25,425 bases of DNA from a virus, in the IMG/VR virus record IMGVR_UViG_3300022916_000083, positions 1 through 25,425 of that record. One strand, 5' to 3'. Both the position numbers and the translations under genes were made by a program. Below the pieces are notes generated by a model. That model ran no database searches, was not told where the DNA came from, and saw only the letters and a program-made list of their open reading frames with translations. Of the stretch, positions 13,407-20,025 are shown one piece after another; within the stretch, counting starts at the first letter, position 1; each line of letters starts with the position of its first letter.

Positions 13407-13727
13407 TCATCGCTGCACACAGGCCCGGTTCTCGGCGCGGCCGTGGTGTCCCCTGCCTGGGACGATGCCGACCCTGATCCGCTCCGGGCTCGGCGGTTGA
13501 CGCTGATGGTCGACGGTCGGGCGCTGTGGTTCGTCGGTGTTGCAGCCCTCGGACCCGGTGCACGCACGCCGCCTCGTGGCCGACGCGGGCCGCGGTCCGC
13601 TCCGCATGCTCGGCCGGTGCTGGGCGGCGAGGATCTGCGCCGCGGTACGCCGCCTTCGCCGAGGCCGGAAGCTCTGGCGCGATTGGCCGTACCACGGGTC
13701 CTGGTTCCACACGACGCGGTACCTCAT
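13407..13727 (-). CDS. Hypothetical protein, possible remnant HNH
   Basis: This 106-residue protein starts MRYRVVWNQDPWYGQSRQSF at ATG 13727, six bases after the previous stop. Third codon positions are mostly G or C throughout, supporting this frame over a competing one on the same strand. The middle is basic (RPRRRRRTAAQILAAQHR). A pair of Cys (CTGSEGCNTDEPQRP) is followed by TVDHQRQPP, somewhat like the start of an HNH motif, but the later LC..CH half is missing. I would not call it an endonuclease. It sits among small genes between terminase and portal. Confidence 0.45.
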   Translation of the reverse strand: MRYRVVWNQDPWYGQSRQSFRPRRRRRTAAQILAAQHRPSMRSGPRPASATRRRACTGSEGCNTDEPQRPTVDHQRQPPSPERIRVGIVPGRGHHGRAENRACVQR

Positions 13728-13732
13728 CGTCC

Positions 13733-14236
13733 CTACTCCGCGGTCGCGGTGTCGGCGTCCTCGACCGTCGCGACCTTCCGCGACGCCCTGGCGTTGCTAC
13801 GCTCCCGCTCCAGTCGGCGGTGGGCCTGGAGCGCCGCGTCCTCCGCGCTGGCGCCCTTCCGGGTCAGGAAGCGCACGAGGGCCTTCCGCCACCGGGTCAC
13901 CGTGGACTTGCCGGCGAGGAGCGCGCCGTCGCTCGGCATGGCCGGGGCGACGGGCTCGGGGCGGCCCCGGACGCCGGTGACGTCGCGGCACGCACGGAGA
14001 CGGTTGAAGCCGATGCGGCGGGGGCCGCGGCCGGGGGACTTCCGGGGGTTGCGCGGCGGGACGGCGTCAGGCTTCCAGCCGATGACCGTCTCCACGTCGA
14101 GATTCGCGCCGTCTGCGGCCTTGATCGCGGCGGACATGATGCGCTTCTCGGCGCGGTTGAGCTTGCGGCCGGTGGGGTGGCGATACGCCTTCGTCTTCTG
14201 CACAAGGGTCTCCTCGCTGGGGGCTTCGTGGTTCAT
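13733..14236 (-). CDS. Hypothetical basic protein
   Basis: The chosen start is ATG 14236 (MNHEAPSEETLVQKTKAYRH), with GGAGA about six bases upstream; the frame remains open further up to 14341 but that part is a shadow of the next gene. The 167-residue protein is strongly basic (PPRNPRKSPGRGPRRIGFNR; KSTVTRWRKALVRFLTRKG) and ends in an acidic patch (VEDADTATAE). Basic, helix-rich small proteins near terminase genes often bind DNA, but no family is recognised. Confidence 0.55.
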   Translation of the reverse strand: MNHEAPSEETLVQKTKAYRHPTGRKLNRAEKRIMSAAIKAADGANLDVETVIGWKPDAVPPRNPRKSPGRGPRRIGFNRLRACRDVTGVRGRPEPVAPAMPSDGALLAGKSTVTRWRKALVRFLTRKGASAEDAALQAHRRLERERSNARASRKVATVEDADTATAE

Positions 14237-14252
14237 GGTGCAGTCTCCAGGT

Positions 14253-14543
14253 CTAAGAATCGTCGGTCTCCTGCGGGAACAGCAGCTTCGCGCCGGGCGG
14301 GAGGATGAGGACGCCGCGCTCTCCGCGCGACCATTGGTCAACGCCCTCGCAAACCTGCTCGAGTTCAGAGTACGGCAGCCCCTCGGGCAGCGAAATCACC
14401 GCTTGCCGAGCATGGCTGGCCGGATGCGGAGGCTCCGTTACCCGCACCACGGCGCCGTCCTCGGCGATCTGCATGTACTCGAATCCCGGAGTAGCTGGCG
14501 ACGCGGGGAAGGTGAACTCAATCCTCAGCGGGTCGTCAGGCAT
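14253..14543 (-). CDS. Small hypothetical protein
   Basis: This 96-residue protein starts MPDDPLRIEFTFPASPATPG at ATG 14543, which overlaps the end of the preceding gene (ATGCCTGA). It appears beta-rich (FEYMQIAEDGAVVRVTEPPH; RQAVISLPEGLPYSELEQVC). The C-terminus is GVLILPPGAKLLFPQE. No motif identifies a family. It lies in the accessory stretch between terminase and portal. The tight overlap suggests it is cotranslated with its neighbour. Confidence 0.55.
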   Translation of the reverse strand: MPDDPLRIEFTFPASPATPGFEYMQIAEDGAVVRVTEPPHPASHARQAVISLPEGLPYSELEQVCEGVDQWSRGERGVLILPPGAKLLFPQETDDS

Positions 14544-15090
14544 CGTCGTCTCGCTTCCTGTCGGCGTACTCGCCGCGGCGGAAGAAGCAGTCGCTGATCG
14601 GCGTGGTCGTTCGGATGCGCTCGGCGAAGTCTGCGCCCATCTCGGTCTGCCGGGTCTGGATCACGACCGGCAGCTTGACCTCGTCTGAAATGCCGCGCTC
14701 CTCCTTGAACCGGGCCAGCATGTCGGCGATCTCCTTGGTGCCCTTCGGGTCGACCAGCGACTCGCCCTTGAGGATGCCGCGCTGACGGTCAGCCCACACG
14801 TCCCGGGCCAGACGGTGCTCACGGCCGATCCTGGCGAGCGACTCCGAGATGGCGAGTGGCATCTGGCAGATCGCACCCGTCAGAGCGATGGCCTTCTCGA
14901 TCTTCGCGGCCGGGGTGTCCTCGCACAGTCGACCAGCCACCGACACGGCGTTGGCGTACGCGGCCAACCCGGACATCGCAGGTAGCGCCGCCCGGAGGAC
15001 GGACATCCGTCGACGGCGAGAGCACGGAGCACACGAGCACCTCCCAACAGGCGGGAGAGTCGGGTAGTGGGCAACTGGGTAGGGCGCCAT
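14536..15090 (-). CDS. Hypothetical protein in terminase-portal interval
   Basis: The ATG at 15090 has AGGAGG five bases upstream and overlaps the apparent stop of the gene before in TGATG form, so it is the likely start; reading on from 15369 in the same frame needs the low-GC3 stretch discussed for that gene. The 184-residue product has an early Cys cluster (GRCSCAPCSRRRR), a helical region (IEKAIALTGAICQMPLAISE) and a charged middle (DMLARFKEERGISDEVKLPV). It ends RKRDDDA. No known family. Function unknown; a scaffold or host-modifying role cannot be told apart. Confidence 0.55.
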   Translation of the reverse strand: MAPYPVAHYPTLPPVGRCSCAPCSRRRRMSVLRAALPAMSGLAAYANAVSVAGRLCEDTPAAKIEKAIALTGAICQMPLAISESLARIGREHRLARDVWADRQRGILKGESLVDPKGTKEIADMLARFKEERGISDEVKLPVVIQTRQTEMGADFAERIRTTTPISDCFFRRGEYADRKRDDDA

Positions 15091-15369
15091 CACCGCCTCC
15101 TCTCGTTCACCACCACCGCCACCCGCGCCCACACGGCGCCAGCGACAGCGGCGATCAGTCAGCGAGTCCACCAGCCCTGCCACTCGCTCGCGCACCATCT
15201 TCGCCCCACGGAGGCGGCTGGTGAGGAAGTGCGCGCGGTCGAACATGTTGAACCCGAACTGCTCTGCGTAGGAGATCGCTGCAACGACCCTGCCGTCTGC
15301 GGCCACCCCTTCGTCGTACAGCTTCAGGTACTCGTCGAACGCCTCATCTGGTGTCGGAAACGTGCCCAT
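15090..15369 (-). pseudogene. Small membrane-anchored protein gene broken by a 4-bp duplication
   Basis: From ATG 15369 the frame gives MGTFPTPDEAFDEYLKLYDE and continues with GC-rich third positions to about 15160 (MVRERVAGLVDSL). There the tandem CTGACTGA (minus strand, 15162..15155) shifts the frame. After that point the +1 frame has GC-rich third positions and reads LIAAVAGAVWARVAVVVNER, a transmembrane-like end with stop TGA at 15092..15090 overlapping the next ATG. Removing one CTGA would restore a single frame. So this looks like a frame-broken gene, or a sequencing indel. A zero-frame read through to the downstream protein also stays open. Confidence 0.5.
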
Positions 15370-15557
15370 CACTCCTCCTCCATCGCCTGGCCGTCATCAC
15401 CGCATCCGTCGCACCCAGCATCGCCGTTCGACAGGAGGAAGAGCATCAGGACGGCGAGCGTGAACACCGTCCAGGCGATCGACGATGCCGCCGAGCGGAC
15501 GCTGCGGCCAAGCCTGTCGATAGCGGATGAGATCATTCGAGAGCTGTCGTGGTCCAT
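15369..15557 (-). CDS. Small single-pass membrane protein
   Basis: This 62-residue protein starts at ATG 15557 (MDHDSSRMISSAIDRLGRS), with GGAGGAGG just upstream. It has one clear membrane segment, SIAWTVFTLAVLMLFLLS, with a positive N-terminal side. The C-terminus is Cys and acid rich (GDAGCDGCGDDGQAMEEE). It resembles small holin-like or membrane-anchored phage proteins, but a holin call would need evidence of location next to lysis genes, which are not in the window. Its stop overlaps the next start (TGATG). Confidence 0.6.
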   Translation of the reverse strand: MDHDSSRMISSAIDRLGRSVRSAASSIAWTVFTLAVLMLFLLSNGDAGCDGCGDDGQAMEEE

Positions 15558-15626
15558 CACTCCTCCTCCTTCACCACCGCCGACCGGTACGTCTGCGTTA
15601 ACCCGCCCGTTCACCCGAAGCAAGGC

Positions 15627-17156
15627 CTACCCGTTCCCATCCCACTCCGACGTCCCCCACTCGGACGGAGACGTCGAGCCCATCGCGGACCAGACCGTTG
15701 GGACGTCTGCCAGCGCGGCGTTCGCCTTGCTGAAGTCGAGGGCCCCGCGCTCGAAGACGCCGTGTCGGACGACCGCGTAGTAGCGGACAGCGTCCGAAGG
15801 ATGGTCGTGAATCCCGTCCTTCACCGGCTCGTCGCTCCCTGGCTTGTTGTCCGGGTAGCGGTAGCCGCTGAACGACCCGTGGATGCCGACCTTCCCCCGA
15901 GGAAAGGTGCCGGTGTGCGCCGGCTCAGTCAGGTGTTCTGCGACGAAGAACCGGCGCGCCCCGTCTGCACCCTGGAGCCGAGCGCGGACGACCTCGATCC
16001 CGTTGGGGATGTGGCGGTCCAGCAGGCTCCTCGGATAGTCCAGACCTCCGATCAGGACGCCGGCCGCCTTCAGCTCGTGGGTATAGACCTGGACGTCACG
16101 CAGCCCCGTCTGGCTGTTCCTCGCCCTTCCTGCCGGATCGCAGTAGACCGCCTGCAGCCGGACCCCTCTGTCCTTGCACACCGCCGCGATGGCCTGGGCG
16201 TGGCGCTGGGAGAGCGTGTCGCTACCGACCACCTCGTCGGTCACGCAGTCGACGACACGATCTCCAGATCCGAGCGACACGACGACCCCCCCCGCCTGGT
16301 CGTGGACAGGGACGTCCTGGATGAGACCAAACCACGGCGACCGCCCGCCGAAGTCCAGGGCGCCGTAGCTGGGCCTGTCCGGCGACGTGCGGACCGGGAG
16401 AAGCGACCCGCCGGCCGACGCCGAGGTCGCGTCGTAGGTCCAGAAAACGCGACCCTCCATGACCACGAACTCGCCATCGAGATAGGCCCTGGCCATCTGC
16501 GGAGACAAGCTGGCTGCGATGTCGTCGGCGTAGTCCGCGGGAAGGTGCGGATTGTCCCGTGTCCGCGCTCGGATGTACTTCCGGCCCGGAACGCCTCGCC
16601 CGAACTCGTCCCACAACCACCCCATCTCGGGCACCGAGGCGACACACCGGCGCCGGCAGCGCGACGCGGGCAGCCGGACACGAGCTGAGGCGATCTCCCA
16701 GGCCGAACGACGAATCAGGCGGCCCTCGTCGATGAAGACGGCGCAGAGGTTCACGCCCTCCAGCGAGCCGGGGACGTCGGCTGAGGCGAAGTAGGTGCGA
16801 TGATCGTTCCACCACGTCAGACACAGGTCAGCCGCGCTCCAGTCCTTGACCATCGGTCCGAGCGTCACCGAGGCGCTGTCAGTGCCCGACGGCCACCTCT
16901 TCGCGCCAGTGGGCCGTAGGACGTCGACGATCGTCGAGAAGACGGTCCGCCGCTGGAGACGGTACGACGGGGACACAGCCATCGACGGGAGGCCCGGGTT
17001 CTCAGCGACGCATCGGAGCATCTCCAGCACGAGCCACACGGTCTTGGACGACCCCCAGCCGCCTCCGACGAACACGAACCGTTCCGGGCTGTTCAGCGCC
17101 TCTATCTGCGCGCCGAACGGAACCAGCCCGAGGGCTACTCTGTGCTGCTCGACCAC
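15627..17156 (-). CDS. terL: Terminase large subunit (ATPase/nuclease)
   Basis: This 509-residue protein starts with GTG 17156, directly after the small subunit's stop. It packages DNA into the prohead. Residues 31-39 (GGGWGSSKT) are the Walker A, and 139-144 (AVFIDE) the Walker B with the catalytic Glu. The C-terminal RNase H-like nuclease has acidic residues in YGALDFGG (268), VYCDPAG (340) and IHDHPSDAV (451/455), the usual three-Asp pattern. The linker includes WTYDATSASAGG. Length is normal for the family. The portal lies about 3 kb downstream, beyond several small genes, which is wider than usual. Confidence 0.9.
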   Translation of the reverse strand: MVEQHRVALGLVPFGAQIEALNSPERFVFVGGGWGSSKTVWLVLEMLRCVAENPGLPSMAVSPSYRLQRRTVFSTIVDVLRPTGAKRWPSGTDSASVTLGPMVKDWSAADLCLTWWNDHRTYFASADVPGSLEGVNLCAVFIDEGRLIRRSAWEIASARVRLPASRCRRRCVASVPEMGWLWDEFGRGVPGRKYIRARTRDNPHLPADYADDIAASLSPQMARAYLDGEFVVMEGRVFWTYDATSASAGGSLLPVRTSPDRPSYGALDFGGRSPWFGLIQDVPVHDQAGGVVVSLGSGDRVVDCVTDEVVGSDTLSQRHAQAIAAVCKDRGVRLQAVYCDPAGRARNSQTGLRDVQVYTHELKAAGVLIGGLDYPRSLLDRHIPNGIEVVRARLQGADGARRFFVAEHLTEPAHTGTFPRGKVGIHGSFSGYRYPDNKPGSDEPVKDGIHDHPSDAVRYYAVVRHGVFERGALDFSKANAALADVPTVWSAMGSTSPSEWGTSEWDGNG

Positions 17157-17585
17157 CTACTCCGCCGGCGGGTCGTCGTTGGGCGTCTTCTCGATCTCAT
17201 CGAAGGACGGCAGACCGAGATGGATGATCGGCGGACTGCGCCCGATCTCGACCTTGACCTTGTCGATCCCGAGCACCCTGGCCTCGAGCCCGAGCATCGA
17301 CGCGACGGCCCCCCACTTCTTGTCGGCCGCTGCGCGCCGCTGGTGACTCCTCAGCCGGTCCAGGAACTCGGCGCGGGCCTCCCGCGGATCCAGGTCGTCA
17401 AAGGCCGCAGCGCGCGACGCGATCCGCTTTGCGACCTCGAGCTTGTAGGTCCGGATCGTCCTGGTCGACGTTCCGATCTGAACAGCGAGAGCTGCCTCAA
17501 GAGAAGAGCTCCATCCCTGGGCCTCGATCGCGTCCTTGACAGCGCGGATCCGCTCTTCGCGCTCCATGCTCGAGACGTTGCCCAT
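17157..17585 (-). CDS. terS: Terminase small subunit (probable)
   Basis: This 142-residue protein lies directly before the large subunit and ends where that one begins, as small subunits do. MGNVSSMEREERIRAVKDAI starts it, and SLEAALAVQIGTSTRTIRTY is a helix-turn-helix with the turn at IGTS. A central helical region (REARAEFLDRLRSHQRRAAA) would support oligomers, and the end is acidic (EIEKTPNDDPPAE). It recognises the packaging site. A later ATG (MEREERIR) is an alternative start. No strong ribosome site is visible for either. Confidence 0.75.
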   Translation of the reverse strand: MGNVSSMEREERIRAVKDAIEAQGWSSSLEAALAVQIGTSTRTIRTYKLEVAKRIASRAAAFDDLDPREARAEFLDRLRSHQRRAAADKKWGAVASMLGLEARVLGIDKVKVEIGRSPPIIHLGLPSFDEIEKTPNDDPPAE

Positions 17586-17613
17586 ATGGCCTATTCCCTT
17601 CCCTTCATGCCCA

Positions 17614-18150
17614 TCAGCCTACCGCCCACCACCCGAGATTCGTCGTCAAGATCTTGTCGGCCACGGGCTCGGCGGTCTCGACGTCGAGGAACTGGTCTCC
17701 AGACCGCTGTACCAACTCGGCGGTCGTGGAGCTGGTGTGAATGACGACGAACTCGACGTCGTCCGGAATCGGACCTGACATCTTCGGGTATCCGTGTACA
17801 GGCCAGCAGTTCGGACACGGGCGCAGTCCGACACGGACGACCCTCGCGCTGTCTGGCAACTTCGTCCCGCAGAGTGCCGTTGCCGCCCCTGGCCGCCTTC
17901 GGTGTTCTCGTCGGCCGCCAACGAGCCGTACCCACTCCCAGCGCCTCAACTGGAACACGATCGGGACCTGGTAGGAGTCGGGTCCCGACTTGAACTTCTT
18001 CAACGGAGTTCCCCTGCCCCGCATGAGGCTTGCCCTGTTCGACGCTCTCGACTTCGAGATCCCGAGGAGTGTCGTGACTTGCCCGAGCGATTCTGCGCCC
18101 TGCCATGCCTGCTCGAACCGCTCGTCGCTGGCCGCTTTTGTTCTTCCCAT
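17614..18150 (-). CDS. Helix-turn-helix regulator, first gene of the virion module
   Basis: The start ATG at 18150 (MGRTKAASDERFEQAWQGAE) is fixed by a -10 box six bases upstream. Residues 12-56 form a HTH (FEQAWQGAESLGQVTTLLGI then SKSRASNRASLMRGRGTPLK). The same block, ungapped, occurs in the divergent gene at 18544..18837, with 16 of 45 identical residues. The rest has a Cys pair region (LRPCPNCWPVHGYPK) and VEFVVIHTSSTTAELVQ. Upstream is the shared control region. It could activate or repress one or both modules. It is 178 residues, far longer than the HTH alone. Confidence 0.65.
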   Translation of the reverse strand: MGRTKAASDERFEQAWQGAESLGQVTTLLGISKSRASNRASLMRGRGTPLKKFKSGPDSYQVPIVFQLRRWEWVRLVGGRREHRRRPGAATALCGTKLPDSARVVRVGLRPCPNCWPVHGYPKMSGPIPDDVEFVVIHTSSTTAELVQRSGDQFLDVETAEPVADKILTTNLGWWAVG

Positions 18151-18156
18151 GCCAGA

Positions 18157-18186
18157 ACCATAGGTTACGGCCCGTGCCTCCGTCAA
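18157..18186 (-). promoter_or_regulatory. Leaderless promoter of the virion module
   Basis: On the minus strand TTGACG (18186..18181) and TATGGT (18162..18157) are 18 bp apart, and the -10 box ends six bases before the ATG at 18150. The layout equals that of two other promoters in this window (8748..8775, 13144..13173). A dyad TCCCGT-N5-ACGGGA lies just upstream of the -35. Confidence 0.55.
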
Positions 18187-18459
18187 CTACTCCCGTTCGA
18201 TACGGGACTTCCCGCGACCCCCTTGAACATACGTGTATAGGGGAACGGCCCCCTCCCCTCCTTTTCCCCCTTACGTATATAAAGGGAAAGAAGAACGACC
18301 AGGCGGCTACGGCTAAAGCCGCGGAATCATTGAAGATTCGGCCCGGCCCTGAACCCAAACGTTGTTCCCTGTCCCGATACCTGACGACCGTTTGACGCGA
18401 TGCAGTGCGTTTTATATTCGCTTCCGGTTATCAATTCCGCCGCATTTCCAGACCATTAG

Positions 18460-18488
18460 TTGACCTGCGAGAGTACGCCGTCTAATGT
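18460..18488 (+). promoter_or_regulatory. Promoter of the plus-strand early module
   Basis: TTGACC (18460..18465) and TAATGT (18483..18488) are 17 bp apart on the plus strand. The start would be near 18495, giving a leader of about 49 nt that ends in GGAGGT (18535..18540) before the TTG start at 18544. Another -35-like TTGACG at 18392..18397 has a poorly spaced TATATT (15 bp) and is less likely. Confidence 0.5.
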
Positions 18489-18543
18489 CGACAAATAGGC
18501 ATTGGAACGCGATAACGACTCGCATCGACTATTCGGAGGTCGC

Positions 18544-18837
18544 TTGAATACGCAAGATTTCGTGACGATCTGGCAGGGCTCACCCACTCTCGCGGAGGTC
18601 ATCCGCCGGACCGGGTACAGCTCCAAGTACTGCTCGCAGAAGGCCACGAGGCTCCGCAAGGCGGGGATCGACCTCAAGCGGTTCGCCCGCGGGATGAGGG
18701 CCGAGGCGATCACCTGCCACGCCCCCGAGACGGCGCGCGGACTCCTCGCGCTGGAGGACATGGACGCCGAGGAGGAGGCTGCTCAGAAGAACGATGAGAA
18801 GCCCCCCTTCAACGACGACGACGGGGCGGACTGGTGA
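18544..18837 (+). CDS. Helix-turn-helix regulator, first gene of the early module
   Basis: The frame has no ATG near the start. A TTG at 18544 follows GGAGGT (18535..18540), so it is preferred over the TTG at 18502 and gives 97 residues. MNTQDFVTIWQGSPTLAEVI then RRTGYSSKYCSQKATRLRKA and GIDLKRFARG match the HTH block of the protein at 17614..18150 without gaps (16 of 45 residues identical). The tail is strongly acidic (EDMDAEEEAAQKNDEKPPFN). It is the first gene of the plus strand and is followed by an overlapping zinc-ribbon gene (TGATG). Likely a transcription regulator or an antagonist of its paralogue. Confidence 0.6.
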   Translation: MNTQDFVTIWQGSPTLAEVIRRTGYSSKYCSQKATRLRKAGIDLKRFARGMRAEAITCHAPETARGLLALEDMDAEEEAAQKNDEKPPFNDDDGADW

Positions 18838-19142
18838 TGGCCCCACAGCGCCCGGCGTGCTCCGCGTGCGGCTGCTCCCCGGTGGGTGCGAAGGACGGCG
18901 ACGAGTGCCTCCGGTGCTCGGGGAGGATGGTCGACCCGCACTTCCTGACCAAGGAGGATCCGGTCAAGGCGGCGAAGCCCAACCCCTACGACGTCGACGA
19001 GGCGATCAGCATCCTCGGCCCGGATCCGGCGATGGAGGACCGGCTGCGCAGGATGTTCGGCAAGGGCGACGCGGTGGCGGCGGCATGGCTGGTACGGCGG
19101 ATCGTGGACATGCGGAACGAAGAGATGGAGACGAGACGATGA
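18837..19142 (+). CDS. Small zinc-ribbon protein
   Basis: ATG 18837 overlaps the previous stop in TGATG form; a GTG at 18834 is the alternative start. The N-terminus has CSACGCSPVGAKDGDECLRC, four or five Cys forming a zinc ribbon or knuckle. The rest is helical and charged (KPNPYDVDEAISILGPDPAM, then EDRLRRMFGKGDAVAAAWLV). It ends in METRR in an ATGA overlap with the HD gene. Such proteins often bind DNA or partner proteins in replication modules. No specific family was recognised. Confidence 0.6.
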   Translation: MAPQRPACSACGCSPVGAKDGDECLRCSGRMVDPHFLTKEDPVKAAKPNPYDVDEAISILGPDPAMEDRLRRMFGKGDAVAAAWLVRRIVDMRNEEMETRR

Positions 19143-19999
19143 GGCCCGAGATCGCCACTCGCTCCGGGAAGCTCGTCAACCCCTTCGACCTCCAGCCCGA
19201 GGACGTCGACGTGTTGGACATCGCCCACGCGCTGTCCAACACGTGCCGCTGGACGGGTCACACGTCGCGTTTCTACTCGGTCGCCGAGCACAGCGTGCGG
19301 GTCGCTGAGCGGGCCAGGGAGCTGCTCGCCGAGGTGGGCCACGGGCTGCACACCCAGCTCCTCGGCGCGCTGTGGGGCCTGCTCCACGACGCACCCGAGG
19401 CGTACCTGGTCGACATGCCGAGGCCGCTCAAGGGCCGGATGATCATCTCCTCCGGTCCAGGACAGGGTGAATGTGACGGCGCGTGGTGGCGCCTTGAGGA
19501 TCGGATCGCCTCGACGGTCCTCGCCGGTCTCGGGCTCGGTCCGCTGAACCGGATCGTGGTAGCCGCCTCCACCGTCGAGATCGCAGATCGGGGGCTGCTC
19601 GCCACGGAGGCGCGCGACCTCATGCACGGGACGGACGGCTGGTCGTTCGACCCGGGCCCGCCGCTGGAGGGCCGCATCCCGTCCGCCGGTGGCGACCCGG
19701 TGCTGTGGCGCGACTCGTGGCTCCTGCTGCTGCGGACCGTCGCCGACGAGCTGGTCGAGATGGGTGCCTCCGAGGTCGCTGGCGTGAAGCCGATCCCGCT
19801 GCCAGCTCGGCAGGCGGCAGGACTGGACCAGGAGACCGTCGCCGACATCGCCGCCAACCTGGCCTCGACGATCTGCTGTGGGCAGACGGAGACCGGGCCT
19901 GCGTGGTCCGACGGCGATGTGATCCGCGTCGAGCACGACGGCTGGAGGCTGGCCTTCCGCGTCGTGCCGATCGGCGGCGAACCCATCGATCGCAGTTGA
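19139..19999 (+). CDS. HD-domain phosphohydrolase (5'-deoxynucleotidase family)
   Basis: This 286-residue protein starts at ATG 19139 (ATGA overlap). It has the HD pattern of 5'-deoxynucleotidases: FYSVAEHSVRVAE (H51), GLLHDAPEAYLVDMPRPLKG (H83, D84) and EIADRGLL (D140). HTSRFYS and TRSGKLVNPFD at the N-terminus match phage YfdR-like enzymes, which hydrolyse nucleotides. About 95 residues beyond the usual core follow (from ~190), including GVKPIPLPARQ and ASTICCGQTETGPAWSDGD, with no recognised domain. DatZ of Z-genome phages belongs to this superfamily, but no PurZ is seen. The TTGACA of the next promoter overlaps its stop codon. Confidence 0.8.
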   Translation: MRPEIATRSGKLVNPFDLQPEDVDVLDIAHALSNTCRWTGHTSRFYSVAEHSVRVAERARELLAEVGHGLHTQLLGALWGLLHDAPEAYLVDMPRPLKGRMIISSGPGQGECDGAWWRLEDRIASTVLAGLGLGPLNRIVVAASTVEIADRGLLATEARDLMHGTDGWSFDPGPPLEGRIPSAGGDPVLWRDSWLLLLRTVADELVEMGASEVAGVKPIPLPARQAAGLDQETVADIAANLASTICCGQTETGPAWSDGDVIRVEHDGWRLAFRVVPIGGEPIDRS

Positions 20000-20025
20000 C
20001 ACGCTCCAGGCGTACCGCGTAGCGT
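19996..20025 (+). promoter_or_regulatory. Promoter of the primase operon
   Basis: A perfect TTGACA (19996..20001) is followed 18 bp later by TAGCGT (20020..20025), which fits TANNNT. The TTGACA includes the TGA stop codon (19997..19999) of the HD gene. The predicted start is near 20032, giving a leader of about 184 nt. Confidence 0.55.

Larger units (their letters stand above)
18151..18543. promoter_or_regulatory. Divergent control region between the two modules
   Basis: This 393-bp gene-free stretch is AT-richer than the rest. It holds the minus promoter at 18157..18186 and the plus promoter at 18460..18488. It also has several inverted repeats: TCCCGT/ACGGGA (18191..18207), ATACGTGTAT (18229..18238), TACGTA (18272..18277), GCGGCT/AGCCGC (18303..18322) and GAATC/GATTC (18324..18339). 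A pyrimidine-rich run (18249..18270) lies between. It most resembles an operator region for two divergent regulators. Confidence 0.65.

Noticed and set aside
13407-13727. HNH endonuclease at the gene for the 106-residue protein
   Set aside because: Only a C..C and a VDH are seen; the second Cys pair and the NLQxLC block are missing in all frames, so the family call is not supported.
13176-14597. A 473-residue plus-strand open frame through the terminase-portal interval
   Set aside because: Composition is Arg/Ser/Pro-rich as expected of a shadow; the minus-strand frames below it have GC-rich third positions and neat overlaps.
15369-15557. Holin call for the 62-residue membrane protein
   Set aside because: One membrane segment and small size are not enough; no endolysin or other lysis gene is seen near it.
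15549-16688. A 379-residue plus-strand open frame opposite the terminase
   Set aside because: The terminase ATPase and nuclease motifs are clear on the minus strand; this is a shadow.
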